In this document: one piece after another, positions 23,379 to 35,681 of the stretch
Position numbering within the stretch: the first letter of the stretch is position 1
How the letters are laid out: each line of letters starts with the position of its first letter
Source of the DNA: Lepeophtheirus salmonis
Taxonomy: Eukaryota; Arthropoda; Copepoda; Siphonostomatoida; Caligidae
DNA length: 64,000 bases
Direction of reading: 5' to 3'
NCBI RefSeq assembly: GCF_016086655.4
Contig: NC_052144.2
Location: forward strand, 33,883,896 to 33,947,895
Position numbers and translations under genes: made by a program
The notes under the pieces: model-generated
What the model was told of the DNA's origin: nothing
What the model saw: only the letters and a program-made list of their open reading frames with translations
Database searches by the model: none

Positions 23379-26050
23379 TTGAATATGAAGCTCACAATGG
23401 ATCGAAACATGTCTACTATAAAATATTAGGCCGTCTATAATTTCTTGCATGGTGTTGATGTAGATATGACGTCATATATATATATGTATTTGTGCATTTT
23501 TTCATTAGAATGGCATACCAGGACTGGAATGCAATATAAAACAAATATTGGTCTACTTATTTACTTGTTGAGTAAATAAACTGTAGGTGAATTCAACAAC
23601 CCAGAGGCACTCTATATAATTATTAGAGATTGCATTGGGTAAGGAGGAGATTTCTTATTATTTTCCTGGACGAAACTACTAGACAAAAGAAACTTCAACG
23701 AGAACACAATTATGTATGTATGTTTCTAGAATAAGAAATTACTAGGCTCATTATATTAATTTTCTCCCTGAGTGAGTTTACTCCAACTATTGAAGCTCAA
23801 ATAATGTTGTCGAATATACGTTTATCTGACTGCGTTACCTAAGTGAATCTTTGCTTCCTTCCTGTTTCCGTGATTATCATTCAACTTTGATCATCTCTAA
23901 TTATTTTTATTCTCTTTATTCCTTCTCATTAGTTTCGGATACCTAATTATTTATTTCAGCTATTACTGATGTATTCAATACTGACGTTCTTAGCTACATC
24001 TGCGGATTATATCCGCATTTTATAAATATTCGATACGTCACTACAAAATATACATTTAAATGTATACATATATATATGTGCCGTTGTATATATGAAGGAG
24101 GGATAGAACCGGTAATAGCTTGCCAAATCCATAGGGGCCCCCCACGGTTAGGGGATTTTTATAATTATACTAATACAAAAATTTCGTCTTGTCTAAAAAA
24201 TTGCAATGTAAAAAGTTTTTTTTTTTTTTTTTTTCAATTTGTCCTTATGAAAAGAAAAGGCCATTCGTTCAAATTTTATCTCTTCTAAAAATGGGTCATT
24301 TTTCTAAAAATGGGTCATCTTTGGCTATATTAATAAAGCAACAAGGGTTTTTTGTTGATGATCAGAGGAAAGGGGATATGATTATGTTTTCTTATATAAA
24401 CGATCATTCTGATTTTTGCTATACATACAATATGTAATGACAATTTAGATTAACATTATCTGCCTGTCCATTTTTTAGATGACATTTGTTATTACGGTGC
24501 AAGTACTGGTTAGAATATCAATTTAAAATTGTATTGTCTTAAAAGCCCAAGTTCTCAATACCACTATAGCCCCGATATACCAAACAATTACCATAGAATA
24601 CATATGCACTTATCAATGGACAATGCCCATTTTTTTCCTGCATTAATTTGTTTAAAACTTGCTCGAAAGTAGCTACCTCTTACGAGTAAATAATACAACT
24701 CACTGAACGATAGTATTGTACATATGATAACATAATCGATCATTTTTAATTCAAATTGAAAATTGTATTTGGGGTGCAAAAACAATAAATTAATAAGGAA
24801 TCCCTTTTGTGATATATTTATGTGCATCCCTAAACTACAACCACCTCGTGGATAATTTATATATATATATATTTAGAAATTATGTTAGTAACTTTCAATT
24901 AGAATAATTCACCATCAATAGTTTGACTATTAATGGAAAATCAAACGCGTTTTTAAAAGCTTTTTAAAATTTCGATGATCATCATTTGACGAATAAATTT
25001 TAATATAAATATCAACCAAGGGGATTTTCACTCCCAATATGACTACAAGTACATCATGGTATTTTGATGAATCATTATACTATTTTTGGTGGAAATATAT
25101 GTTAGACGCAAGAAATGAGATAAGAATAGAGGAGGAAGGGGGGTGGTGGACCCAAAAGTCAAAAAAATAATTTAAATTCTTGATACAAACCACACATAAA
25201 AAAAATTGTACAAGAAGGTACCTGTTGTCCTCTCTTTTCGTCATCCCTTTTAGCATCACCCAATGGAATGTTTCCTTTACAACTTTTTATACTTAATTCA
25301 TCCATGAACCACTCTGTAACTGTTTCTTCATCATTCAGTTCAAATGTGTGTGTGTGTTATTTTTTTTCTCAAACAACAAATAAACATAAAAAAATATTTA
25401 ACGAAGCGTAAATATTTGATAAAAGATAAATATTTTTATTTATTTATTCAATGTTTGTATGTAGTACATAAAAAAATGAGCTAAGAAATAATAAATGTCT
25501 GATAAAGCAAATTTTATTCTTCCCTTTAAGTAAAAAAAAAACCCCAAATTTTTACATCATAACTTGTAAAAACAAATAATACAAATGGTTTTTTTATTCT
25601 TCTATATGTAGATTATGGAATAGGACGGCGTGTTTTTCATTCTTTTTTTTCGAATTTCGATTACAACTAATACTGCAAAATGTTATTGTTACCTTTTGAT
25701 CGTACATATTAGTCCAATTTTCAAAAAGGTATAGATTATTCCTTCAATACAGATTATATTAATGGGTTATTAGTTATTTTGGAAGAACAATCTTAAAAGA
25801 CATTTATTTAATCTATAAATATATTAATCCAGTTATTTTGTAAACTTAGCAAGCCAAGAAGCAGAAGCACATAAGTTAATTTTGATTATCTGCGAATCTT
25901 CTTTTTTTTTTAATTTACATTTTCATATACAAGCAAGATCAAAATAAATGTGTGTTCTGTCAATATCAAAACAATCTTGAACCAAAATCAAGAGAATGCG
26001 AAAAAATACTTTTTTACTTTATATAAACATATTTGTCATATTTTCGTCAG
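23379..26050. other. non-coding, no gene supported
   Basis: Includes a T-run at about 24214-24234 and a direct repeat AAAAATGGGTCAT near 24288-24320. Two overlapping open frames at 24076-24437 have no recognisable domain and cross the homopolymer. They are not called. Confidence 0.4.
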
Positions 26051-26051
26051 T

Positions 26052-26362
26052 TACACTCCTAGTATTTAAATTTGTGGCATGAGTTAAGATACAAGCTAAG
26101 TTTTGTTATAATTTAAAGCTTTTGTTTTATTTCAGATACATTTAAATGTCTCCAATATTGTCCTTCAAACAAAATCCATCAATTTATAGTGACAGTCGAT
26201 TTTGGCGTCTTTAATTGCAATTAACAAATAGCTAATAATAAAAATTGGATGAAAGGAATTAACGATAATTAGTCCAAGAATACAAATGTAATCCACACTC
26301 TGTTTGATGAAAGTCATACTAGCCTGCTTTTGTGTTAGTGGCCATATTTGGAAAATCACTTT
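26052..26362. repeat. dispersed repeat R2, partial copy (5' part)
   Basis: Aligns in the same orientation with about 3838-4150: TATTTAAATTTGTG, GTTAAGATA, TTTATTTCA, TATTGTCC, AATACAAATGT, AGCCTGCTTTTG/AGCTGGCTTTTG. Similarity is moderate with small indels. Confidence 0.5.
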
Positions 26363-26382
26363 ATTTTTATTTTGTACAGATG

Positions 26383-26730
26383 CAGGGGCGTCAACAGTGG
26401 GTGAGCTAGAGGGGCTTATAGCCCCTCCACATTTTTTTGTTGCTGTTTTTTACAAGGAAATGTAATATTTTTTTTTTTTTTTGAACAGCTGTGAATTTTT
26501 GAAATTTTGTTCGAAAATATATAATTTTTCAGATAAGGTATGGATTTTTGATTTTTTTCCTAAAAAAATTAATTATTTGTGGTGTCTGTGGATTGCTCAA
26601 TTTTATTTCTATATAGATTAATATCTGAAATTTTTTTCCAAAAAATTTTAATTCTTGGATTTTTCTAAAGAACTTCCAAAAAGCAAGCCCCTCACCCACA
26701 AATAAAAACTATAATCCGGGGGACGCCCCT
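26383..26730. repeat. AT-rich dispersed repeat R1, copy 7 (both ends visible)
   Basis: Starts CAGGGGCGTCAACAGTGGGT followed by GAGCTAGAGGGGCTTATAGCCCCTCC, and ends GGGGGACGCCCCT. The 9-nt terminal match AGGGGCGTC/GACGCCCCT is exact, making this about 348-bp copy the cleanest delimited member. The flanks are TACAGATG and AAGATATG, which match only partly and do not prove an 8-bp duplication. Confidence 0.7.
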
Positions 26731-28559
26731 AAGATATGGTATTTTTTCAAACTTTCACTGAGAAGTGCAACCAAAATTTTCCACTTTTTTTTTACTACAC
26801 GGCAACTTTTCCGCACTATTCGTAATCGAAACTCGAAAAAACACAAATTTATATTTTAGTACGTGGTCAGATATTTCTAGAAGATAAGGAATGTTGGTTT
26901 TAACGAATTTTAATACCTTTAAAATAAAAAAAGATTCTAACAATATGACGAAAATAGAGCTTGATCATTCTCATCACCAGCAGAGGTGATTAGAATTTAA
27001 TTAGTTCCATTTCCATTCATATTCAACTCTCATGTGGGCGTAAGGAGGGCTTAAATGAAGAAAAACTACCAAACCAAAGCTATAAATATATATCTGCATT
27101 GTTTAAGGCATTGCAATAATGGCTTTAACTCCAAAGTCGTCAGACGTTGGAGTTGAGGCTATTTAGCACACTCTGTATTTCCCGGGTTTTCAATTTTATT
27201 GTATGTACTACATACATATATACAACTATAGCTAATTATAAATGATTTTTACAACTTTCATTTTTAATTTAACTTTTAATTGCCTGTTAGAAAACCCGAT
27301 GGTAAATGATGATTTTATTTTCTTCGGCTTCTTAAAGAAATTAAAGAAATTGATGTTCAATTAGAGGTACATAATATTACATCTGTATGTATGTACGTAC
27401 ATAGAACGACGTTATGTCGTGAAGACGAGAGTTTATGATTGAAGATTTTTTAACGTCCTTTCATAATAATAATAAAATCACCTATGTTAGCCCCTCTGAC
27501 AGCAGGAGCAGCACCTGAGAGTCTAGGAACTTCGTTTATTATTTTATTTAACCTAAAAAAATACACAATAGGCGACATTTCGGCTGCTCAATCCTGTCCT
27601 TACCCTCTGTTCAGTCTAAAAAGGATTCCCATAGAAAGTGAGAAAAAACATCTTCAAATTTGGATGCTTTTAAAAAACAACAATATTATAAAAACAATTT
27701 GGTCAAGGTATTGATGCAAAAATGAATTTTGCTCCAGTCAGACATAGATTACCCTGGTTTAATATAACACAGGGTACGTTTTTACGGGGTCATCGTAATC
27801 ACGGGCTGTTTCATTTCTATTAATAGCCAACCATTCTCCGCCCCTTGAGCTAACTAATGAGGTTAATTCCGATAATAACAATAAAAAAATAAGTGGGTGA
27901 GTGAGTGTCTTAAATACATATAATTATCAATATATATTTTTAATCAACAGTGATTATTTTAACTTTTTTGACAGATTATAATTATATATATATACGTTTA
28001 TTTTTAAATAGTCTTTTACATAGAAAAACTTAACTTTTTTTCTTTTCTTTTTGACTCAACCTGTTGTTGAATGTCCCTACGTTGTCTAAGAAAAGAGAGA
28101 ACAAGATTTACTGTCCATAAAGCATCTGATTTATCACTTTATGGTGGAAATGATTCTATCTATTTTTTTTTTAACATGGTCAAAAAATGTTGTAGTTTTT
28201 ATCAGTAGAAAAACAAGGAAAATAATAAGAAGAAGAGCCTAAAGAGGACCCAAGGAAGAAGAAAAAAGACCGTGTCCCCTTCTAGTATCCATGTAAGCCA
28301 GCTAATTAAGATAAAGTGAAGAACTTTAATTTTTGTTCTTCCTCATAGGTTTTTTTTTTTGCTTCAAGATTCATGACGTAAGAATCCCTTTACTAATTGA
28401 AGGGTGGAATTCAAGAGACGAAAACAAAACAAAAACAATTAGGGAGTCGACTAATTGACAACTTTAAAAGTGAACGCATACTTTTACAAATAAATACTCA
28501 CGCCAACCTCGATTATTATTGTTTATGCAATAGTTAGACGTAAAATAATAAATATTTTT
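26731..28559. other. non-coding, no gene supported
   Basis: No gene signature. Open frames at 26755-26943 and 27484-27714 have no recognised domain. Confidence 0.4.
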
Positions 28560-28581
28560 TTTTACAAGAACCTACTTTGTT

Positions 28582-28860
28582 TTGTTTTTTTCGTTGTGTG
28601 TTTTTATTTTATTTTTACAATCCCGACCCGGGTACACCATAGAGAGCAATATGACGTTACGTTTATCATCAGCCATTGTACCTTTTATAGGGGCTATCTT
28701 TTGGGCTATGGGTACACTTACCTATGTATTTTGTTCCACTTGTTCCCACAAAACGAAACGCTTCTTACTTTTGTAGCTATTAGTAATATCCATAGTGCTA
28801 CTGACTGTTTAAAACTGTACTTTTCGATATTGGTATGTGTCATTTATTTAGATAAATGAC
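28582..28860 (+). other. unidentified open frames with hydrophobic stretch
   Basis: Two overlapping forward frames are open here (64 and 87 codons). The first contains a plausible membrane segment (LSSAIVPFIGAIFWAMGTLT) followed by CSTCSH and a basic KTKR. A pyrimidine-rich stretch precedes it. No family is recognised and no splice partner was found. Low confidence that it is coding. Confidence 0.15.
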
Positions 28861-29710
28861 ACTCCTAATTACAAAACCTACCAAAAATCAAGCCTGAACA
28901 TTGGTTTTGTAAGTCAGTGAAGTAGAAACCACAGCAGAGGCCATAAAAAGTGAACCCCCCCCTTGCATCCTCTCACACTGTTCAAAGTCAAGGACCCCCA
29001 ATATATTTTATCTCCCTTGAAAACGTTTCCTGTAGCCCTGGTAGTCTTTATGAATGATATTTAACGACATTTATGCTTTATAGAAATCCAATTTTGGTAC
29101 CGAAACCGGTTCGAAATTATTCGTATCATGACAAAATAGTCTAAAAAAATATGACGCCATTTCGCGAACACAAAAAAACCATATGTATTTTGCTGTTTTC
29201 TGTTGATTCACTCATCTGACTTAAAACGTCATGGCTATTTCATAATTTACTATTTTTGATAAATAAACGACTGTACTTATGCTCCATTTCTAGAAGGACA
29301 CGATTACAATTTATTGTTGATCCTTGTCGTATATATATTGACTATCATATATGTACAAATACAAATGTATAGGTACGTTTTTCTTATAATATTACTTAGT
29401 AATATTATAATACAGTATCGAATATAATAATAAGTAGTATTTTTAAATGTAATTCATTTTAAAAATTGTGAATAAATAATATGATAATAACTGTAATGGA
29501 GGAGTTAAGAGATAAATAACAGTTGGTATGATTGACTTATTTCGCTAACTACCAGATGATTTTGGTGATTTTTTCTGTTTTTTTTAGGAAAGGTTGCGTG
29601 ATACAATAAAGGTAATGATGTGATATAAGAATTGGTTGTAGTATCTGAGACTGTTATGATATTTAGTGGGGCAAACAAGTTATGTCCGTTAAAGAAGTTT
29701 TGGTCTAGAA

Positions 29711-29850
29711 AAGTGGGTCTTAACCTGAGTTCGATCGAACGCAAGGGATTCTATGAGCCAATATCAGGGGTCTGGTGGAGGTCAAAACACTCATGCTTTG
29801 AAAATGATACTGGTGGGGTTAAGTACCTCCAATAAGATTAAGAACCAGTG
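29711..29850. mobile_element. 140-bp hAT-type MITE
   Basis: The left end is AAGTGGGTCTTAACCT and the reverse-complemented right end is CACTGGTTCTTAATCT. They match at about 12 of 15 positions. The direct flanks are GTCTAGAA (29703-29710) and GTCTAGAC (29851-29858), an 8-bp duplication with one mismatch, typical of hAT insertion. There is no coding content. A 67-codon frame crossing it is not considered real. Confidence 0.65.
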
Positions 29851-29859
29851 GTCTAGACC

Positions 29860-30182
29860 AACTCTATAGATGACGTCAATTCTTTTGTTTTTTCAACATT
29901 TGTTTCAACGTTTCAAAATTGTTAAAATCGTCATATAAAGCTAAATATCTAGCATAAATCCTATTTGTACAATTCATAAGTGAGGATTTAGTAGAAAATT
30001 TGTCTATATTTTGAGATCTAAAAAATTGGCTCACGAATTAAAAAAGACTTAACTTTCGTTTAGGGTCTGAAATTGCGGTCAAGGCTATCGAATAGAATAT
30101 CGGTCCAAATTGGTCTTGATAAAATCACGTCAAACCAAACTGGAAACAAATTCGGGCTTCGACGGAGTCTCATCACTAGTAT
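29860..30182. repeat. probable family H element, partial
   Basis: On the reverse strand the sequence starting at about 30180 reads CTAGTGATGAGACTCCGTCG, then AAGCCCGAATTTGTTTCCAG. It aligns loosely with the reverse-strand start of 11035-11580 (TTAGTGTTGGGACTCGGTAC, AGAACCGAATTT). The other end was not found. Confidence 0.35.
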
Positions 30183-30650
30183 ACTTATGTGTATAATATT
30201 TTTTTAAATTAATGTTTTTGGAAATGGAAATTAAAATATGGGGAAAATGTCACTTTTTGATAATTTTTGGTGGTTTTTTTTAAAGAATCAAGTGATTCGA
30301 CAAATTTTTTTATGAATTGTTCTTTTTTTTTTTAAATATATAGGAATATAAAAGTTTCAAATTCTTCTGGATTTTTATTCGTCATGATTAGGTTCGATTA
30401 GGTTAGATTGGAGTGCGACACCATATTGTAAAGTACCTACATATTTAAAAAAAAAAAAAAAAAAAAAAAACTGAGACGAAACATTCTTGACATATTGTCT
30501 GTTTGGGAGGAGGGATAAAAGTGATTAAAATTTCTGTGAATTTCCTTTTGTAAGTACATGGATACATATTTTGCCTGCCATGACACTACAAAATATTTCT
30601 ACCTCAATTAATGCGATATCCGATGCAAAACTTGAGACTATGAAACTTAT

Positions 30651-30691
30651 GAACCATAGATATATGTACCAAGTACATATATCTATGGTTC
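30651..30691. repeat. perfect 19-bp inverted repeat with 3-nt loop
   Basis: GAACCATAGATATATGTAC, loop CAA, then GTACATATATCTATGGTTC. Pairing is perfect over 19 bp. An A-run (about 30448-30470) lies 180 nt upstream. The structure could be a cruciform, a microRNA-like hairpin if transcribed, or the core of a small fold-back element. No known microRNA is recognised. Confidence 0.85.
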
Positions 30692-31104
30692 TACATATAT
30701 TATGTATAACTCAACCAGTGGTCGTTACTCTCACGGATGAAAATCATGACTTTGAGAAAAATAGGTTTTTTTTAAAATATATATTTATTTTTTTCTCCTA
30801 GAGTGAGAAGGGAAAAATGAAAATGGAATCAAAAATCTGTTAAGGGTGTCATGTTAAGAGAGAAACCTGACTCAACAAAATTTTTGTGAAGTGATTTTTT
30901 TTTTTTTTTTTTTTTAAAAGTATACCAAGATTATGTAGAATAAATTCATAATGCCAAAAAAAAAAAAAAAAAAACCACACTCCCACCCTCTAAATCGTAC
31001 AAAAAAAAAAAAAAAAAGCTCTCATTAGTGATATCATACATCTTTGGGACAAGCAGTTTGATAATTTTGTTTGCTCAAACACTTAATGGATATAAATTGT
31101 GAAT

Positions 31105-31687
31105 ATATAATCCAATGGGGACACTCAATTTGTAAACATGAATTCAACCGAAAAGGAATTCATGTTTGAGTGCAGAATCCAAAATTGATCTCAGTTTTTA
31201 TGTATGAGCCATCTAAATTCTGAAATATCTGGAATTATAATAATTTGGGACTATTATCGTTCAGAGTCATTTTTACCCTTAAAACAATCTTCAGATTAAA
31301 ATTAGGACTAATAAAACTTATATAAAAGTTTTTTAATGATTAAGAAGTGCTTTTATTGATTATGTATCTTGTTCTGAACTTGAGATATTTCTATTTTTAG
31401 GCACTCATAACTTATTCATAATAAATACTGATGAGGAATATTAGCTTATATCATATTATAGAAAAATATTTAATGTATAATTTAAGAAAAAATTAAGAAA
31501 TGCATCTCCAAGGATTTTTGTTTCCATTTTGTATTTTTATGTGACACCATTTTGAAATATTAAAATTATCTACTCTCGTTAATGGATAGCATTATTGTTT
31601 CGATCCTGGTATCACATTCCTAAGGAAGGATTCCACTCTACTCCCTTATGAGATTTGGTAATATTCCTTGAATAAATTATCCTCTTA
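31105..31687. repeat. dispersed repeat R2, second copy
   Basis: Aligns in direct orientation with 4160-4757 along its whole length, with small indels. Stops interrupt every frame. Confidence 0.65.
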
Positions 31688-32746
31688 TGGTTCCTCATGG
31701 AACTCGAAATCCGAACCATGGAGGAAAAGTTCAGAAAAATTTGACTACACCTGAACTTAATGATTGTTATAGGCTTAAATAACAAATACATAGAGGCGAC
31801 AAAGGGATTTGGGCTGTCAGTTCGAAATAGTAAGTTTGTAGTAGATTGAGATCTTCAGGTTACGACAATAAAAGAGTTTGAATGTTAGTTGAAGGAAAAT
31901 AGTTTATTTTTATTAATTCATCAGAGAGTTGAATATCAATTATCTACACATCTTTGTGGGTGAAATGCCGATTCTTATAGCCATGACGCTCTTAACTTGC
32001 TAGTGCTAGAAAAACCAATATGACAAATATGATGTTATATACCCTTTGTGTCAGCTGATTGGGAAGCAGTTATGAACGATTCCGAATCCATTATCAGTTG
32101 ATGAAATGTGATAATTACATATTATGTATTTAGTAATGTACGTACATAACTAAGGATTTAATACTCCTTGGAATTTTAAACAATAAAGAAATTCCGTTAG
32201 CGAATATAATAACAATATAATTTCTATGAATAACAATCTGTGTTATGTACATATTTTGACAGGGAAATTTTTTTTTTTTTTTTTTTTGATCCAATCATTT
32301 TTTTTTTTTTTGAAAATGTATTGAAAAGCTCCTTTAAGAAGCTAGGGGAAAAGTTTATCTACTTATTGCACAGCATTGCAAAGTGAAGAGCTGTCGTTTT
32401 AAATGCATATAATTGAACTTCCTTTAGCTCTTAGATTAGGCGTGATAACGAACAGATAAAAGTCTTTATAAAGGAGCTTATATATATTGTATTTGGTACA
32501 AGTTACGATTTTCGTTCTAGTTAGAATTAAATTTTATTTATTTACATCACTATTCGTTTTAATTATCAGTTATACACCGATGTTATCATTTGATTTAGAT
32601 TATTGAAACTACGCATTTATTATGTATTTACAAGTATTAAAACTATGGACATTTTAACTTTATAATTTGCAACAGAACCTGTCTTATCAATTCGTAATTT
32701 TCGTTCAAAAGTCAAAAATTACATCATTACTAATATATCAAAAATA
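31688..32746. other. non-coding, no gene supported
   Basis: AT-rich sequence with T-runs at about 32270-32288 and 32299-32311. Confidence 0.4.
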
Positions 32747-33140
32747 CAAAAGTGGTTTGAAAAGTTTCCGTCCTGAACGTACAGATGGCAGCACTCAAAA
32801 ATAAAAACTATTCACATGTATCTAGCATATGATGACAGTTACAAAGTTTCAGCCATTTTAAACACTCCGTTGTTATAAAATAGTCGTTGAGTGAGTTGAT
32901 GTGTATGTTTTTGTGGTGGGGGGAATCTGAATTACATCTTTTAATTTTTCAACATAACCTCCTATGTGGCGATAGAGCGATGCGGTGATGCGTTGTCATC
33001 AAGGAAAATTACCTTGTTTTGCCTGGCTTCATATTTTGGGCGTTTTTGGCGTATGTTGGGGTTCAAATTAGCCAATTTTTGTTGGTAGCGATCGCCATTA
33101 ACAGTTTGACCGGGCTGTAGAAGGTCATACCATATGACTC
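32747..33140 (-). pseudogene. mariner element fragment (family B) with partial transposase
   Basis: The terminus after TA (32745-32746) is CAAAAGTGGTTTGAAAAGTT, matching the family B ends. Subterminal text (ACATGTATCTAGCATATGAT, CAAAGTTTCAGCC, AATAGTCGTTGAGTGAGT) matches the copies at 7069 and 47874. On the reverse strand from about 33135 it reads VIWYDLLQPGQTVNGDRYQQ, then K-V-I-F-L-D-D-N-A-S-P-H-R. These are the mariner motifs around the second catalytic Asp (usually DNARPH). A stop follows, and the segment holding the third Asp is missing. The 5' part is cut at the point where element A1 sits. Confidence 0.75.
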
Positions 33141-33142
33141 TA

Positions 33143-34058
33143 CAGGGTCTCCACGATAAATTGGAACTATCTTAAAATTCAACCTGCTTGATAAAAATGG
33201 AATTTGAGTTTATTTGTTAATATGAAAAAGTTAGACATGATATTAAACAATAAATTTATTCAGCATGTCCTCCCTCAGCAGCCAACATCTTCTCCATCCT
33301 GCCCCTAAAGGATTTGCATGCCCTGATGACTTCCGCGGAATCGACAGCATTCCACTCCCTCGTAATGGAGCCCGGGAACTTTGTGGTGAAGACCGCAGGG
33401 ACCTCTTCTCTCTCCTTGGCAAGCCACCTGTCATTCTGGACTTGTAGCTTCAGTCGACAGTCCAGTTCTTCTCGTCGGAGAAGAAGATGATTCTTCCTCC
33501 ATGGCTCTTCAGGTCATTCAGAAGACGCTTACCGTTGGTGAGCCTGGTGGCCTTCATGGATACCGTGACGATGTGTTGTTTGGCCATTCGGTATGACCTG
33601 TACCCGAGGTCCTCATTCACAGCCTTGGAGACCCGCTTCTTGCTCAATCCACGGTTCTTGGCCAACCTGGACAAGGAAGTCCCCGGTGAAGCCTTGATGG
33701 ACTTCCGGAGGCCTTCAAGGAAGCGGGGAGTGCGGATTCGGCACTTCTCATGTTGTGGGCCTTGCAGCAGACCTTCCCCTCAACCTCCCAGGCATTGAAG
33801 ACTCGGTACACCGTGGTCTTGGAGTAGTTAAGAAGCTTTTAGATAGCAGAGGGCTTGTGTCCCGTGCAAGCCAATTCGAGGATACGTCTTTCCTTGCTTG
33901 TTCCATGATTACTATTGTTTGTTGTCAAAATAATTGTGGTGGAAGTTATAGTGTATTGTTCACGCAATATTTTATATTAGTATGATTTAACCCCGAATAT
34001 CCCCCATTATGGATCTGGATGAAGTTTAAAGTAGTTCCAATTTATCGTAGACACCCTG
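33143..34058 (-). mobile_element. mariner-type element A1, internally deleted
   Basis: Both ends are present: CAGGGTCTCCACGATAAATT at the left and, reverse-complemented, CAGGGTGTCTACGATAAATT at the right. Each continues GGAACTA, giving terminal repeats of about 27 bp. Perfect TA duplications flank it (33141-33142 and 34059-34060). On the reverse strand the transposase relic holds the helix-turn-helix region (SRLAKNRGLSKKRVSKAVNE) and the first catalytic motif (IIFFSDEKNWTVD). It then has a TGA, a 1-nt deletion, and the sequence K-F-P-G-S-I-T-R-E-W joined to the C-terminal tail (MEKM/VAAEGG type). About 100 residues containing the second and third catalytic Asp are absent, judged against the usual length of about 340 residues. 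Confidence 0.85.
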
Positions 34059-34060
34059 TA

Positions 34061-35681
34061 GAGTGAGTACTCAACATTAGAACCCTCTTCGAGACTGTTT
34101 GGTCTCAGTTCTAAAAGTCGAACAATTTTGCACTGGGCACTATTCCAAAGAATTGATAAAAAGCTACAATTTGATGCTTGTTTTGTTTTTGTACATTCAA
34201 AAATGTCCGAGCAACAAGCAAAACTGTATATAATGTACGATCTCTTCCGTACGTAGGTCGATCTCCGACCAGATGATCTTCACAATGGATGCTGTTCTGA
34301 ACAGGAGAAATGCTCACTCCTTGAGTGATTCAAGGGCTCAGGTGGAGGGAACGTTCAGTCTTCGGCGTCGTGGCATCATTGTCTATAAGATGCCTCCCGC
34401 CTTTTTCCCAACGGGAAGAAGGTGCAGCATTTCTTCAGTTAGAAAATGGGTGCCTTATGGCCGGCACACTTCTTGCTTTCGTTCTCCTACGACATGAACT
34501 CCCTGTACTCACTGTTTGGTACGTCTTGGAGGGCAAGACTATATCGATGCCCAGAAGGCCGTGGTTACAGAGGAGATGAAAAACTTGTCTTCGGACTTCA
34601 TCAAGGTCAGCTGTGCTTCTGTATATTGAAGCCATCATTGAGAATGGAGAAGTAAAGAGTGGCCCACGAAACTTTTTTTTTTTTGATATCGCTATAAAAA
34701 AAAGACGGATGGATATTTTTCAATAATTTTTATTTTATTTGAAAGCTTCAACATTCCGGTTAATAAGGGAACACCATTTGGCCGCCGTCGCTGGCCTTAC
34801 AGTAGCCCATTCTGTCGACCCAACTTTTTTAATACATTTTCGATTGTGTGAGCTTCAAAAGCTGCAATGACGACTCCAATTCAATCGTCTCGGGATAGTT
34901 GGCGTAACATTTATCCTTGACGGTTTCCCACAAAAAATAGTCCAACAGAGTCAAATCCCAGCTACGAGGTGGCCAGTTGCCGTTGCCGTTTCGGCTTATG
35001 ATGCGATCGTCGAAGACAGTGCTCAAAAGATCCACTTTAACGTTGGCTGTGTGGCACGTAGCACCATCCTGTTGGAACCAAATGTCGTCGATGTCTTCCT
35101 TTTCCATTGTGAGAAACAAAAAATCTTCCAACATGGCCGAATAGCGCTCAACATTGACCGTAACGGCAGCTCCTTGCTCGTTTTTTCGCTTTCGGCAACA
35201 GTAACAATTTTTTCGATTTAGCGCACTGGACGAACACGGGAACGCGTTGTTTTATGCATTAACGAACCAGTTTCGCGCACACGCTTAACAAATTTATCCA
35301 CAAACTGCCTGGAAGGCGCTTTATTTCGACCGACGTAATTTTCTTGCAGTTTCGTTTGAAGACTCTCCAATTTGGAAGTAAGTCTTCAGTATTTCCTTAT
35401 TTTCTTCGAGCGTAAACTTAACCATTTCGTAAACCGGAGACCTTTTACAAAATATTAGAAACAATGACAATGTTACAACAGCTGTCAGACGTAAAAAAGG
35501 GGTAGTTCAAAATGGAACCGCTAGATGGGCCACCCGTTATGTAAAACAAAACAAAAATTGTAGAAAATTGTTGAATTACCTACTTTTGCTTTAAAAGTTT
35601 GCCATAAAAATAGGCCAAAACAAAAATGTCTATGAGTGAAAACGGTCTTTAAAATTTTCTATTATTTGAGTCCTAACCCTG
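34061..35681 (+). mobile_element. Tc1/mariner element E, split by element D
   Basis: The left terminal region (GAGTGAGTACTCAACATTAG, then GAGACTGTTTGGTCTC) matches the reverse complement of the right end at about 35636-35681 (CAGGGTTAGGACTCAAATAA, AAGACCGTTTTCACTC). A TA follows the right end. The relic frame starts at ATG 34203 (MSEQQAKLYIMYDLFR) and then jumps to the first-Asp motif region (SDQMIFTMDAVLNRRNAHSL). Next come MPPAFFPTG and, in shifted frames, VTEEMKNLSSDFIKVSCASV and IEAIIENGEV, a typical Tc1/mariner C-terminus. The DNA-binding region and the second and third Asp are missing. Element D is inserted at 34655-35537. Confidence 0.7.
34655..35537 (-). mobile_element. Tc1/mariner-superfamily element D inserted in E
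   Basis: The ends after TA are AAGAGTGGCCCACGAAA and, reverse-complemented, ACGGGTGGCCCATCTAG, sharing TGGCCCA. TA flanks both sides (34653-34654 and 35538-35539). On the reverse strand a relic runs from ATG 35423-35425 (MVKFTLEENKEILKTYFQIG) through a frameshift (KAPSRQFVDKFVKRVRETGS). It then passes a deletion into VTVNVERYSAMLEDF, DIWFQQDGATCHTANV (second Asp), DRIISRNGNGNWPPRSWDLT/LLDYFLW (third Asp), and ends WVDRMGYCKASDGGQMVFPY before TAA (34760-34762). The first Asp and much of the N-terminal domain are missing. A further frameshift lies near 34850. The element is non-autonomous. Confidence 0.8.

Noticed and set aside
24076..24437. Two overlapping forward frames with a poly-Phe segment
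   Set aside because: The Phe run is a T homopolymer, and there is no domain or conserved start.
33243..33447. Overlapping frames on both strands inside A1 and the equivalents inside A2 (37477-38063)
   Set aside because: They are shadows of the transposase frame and its complement. Only the frame with helix-turn-helix and SDEKNW motifs makes sense.
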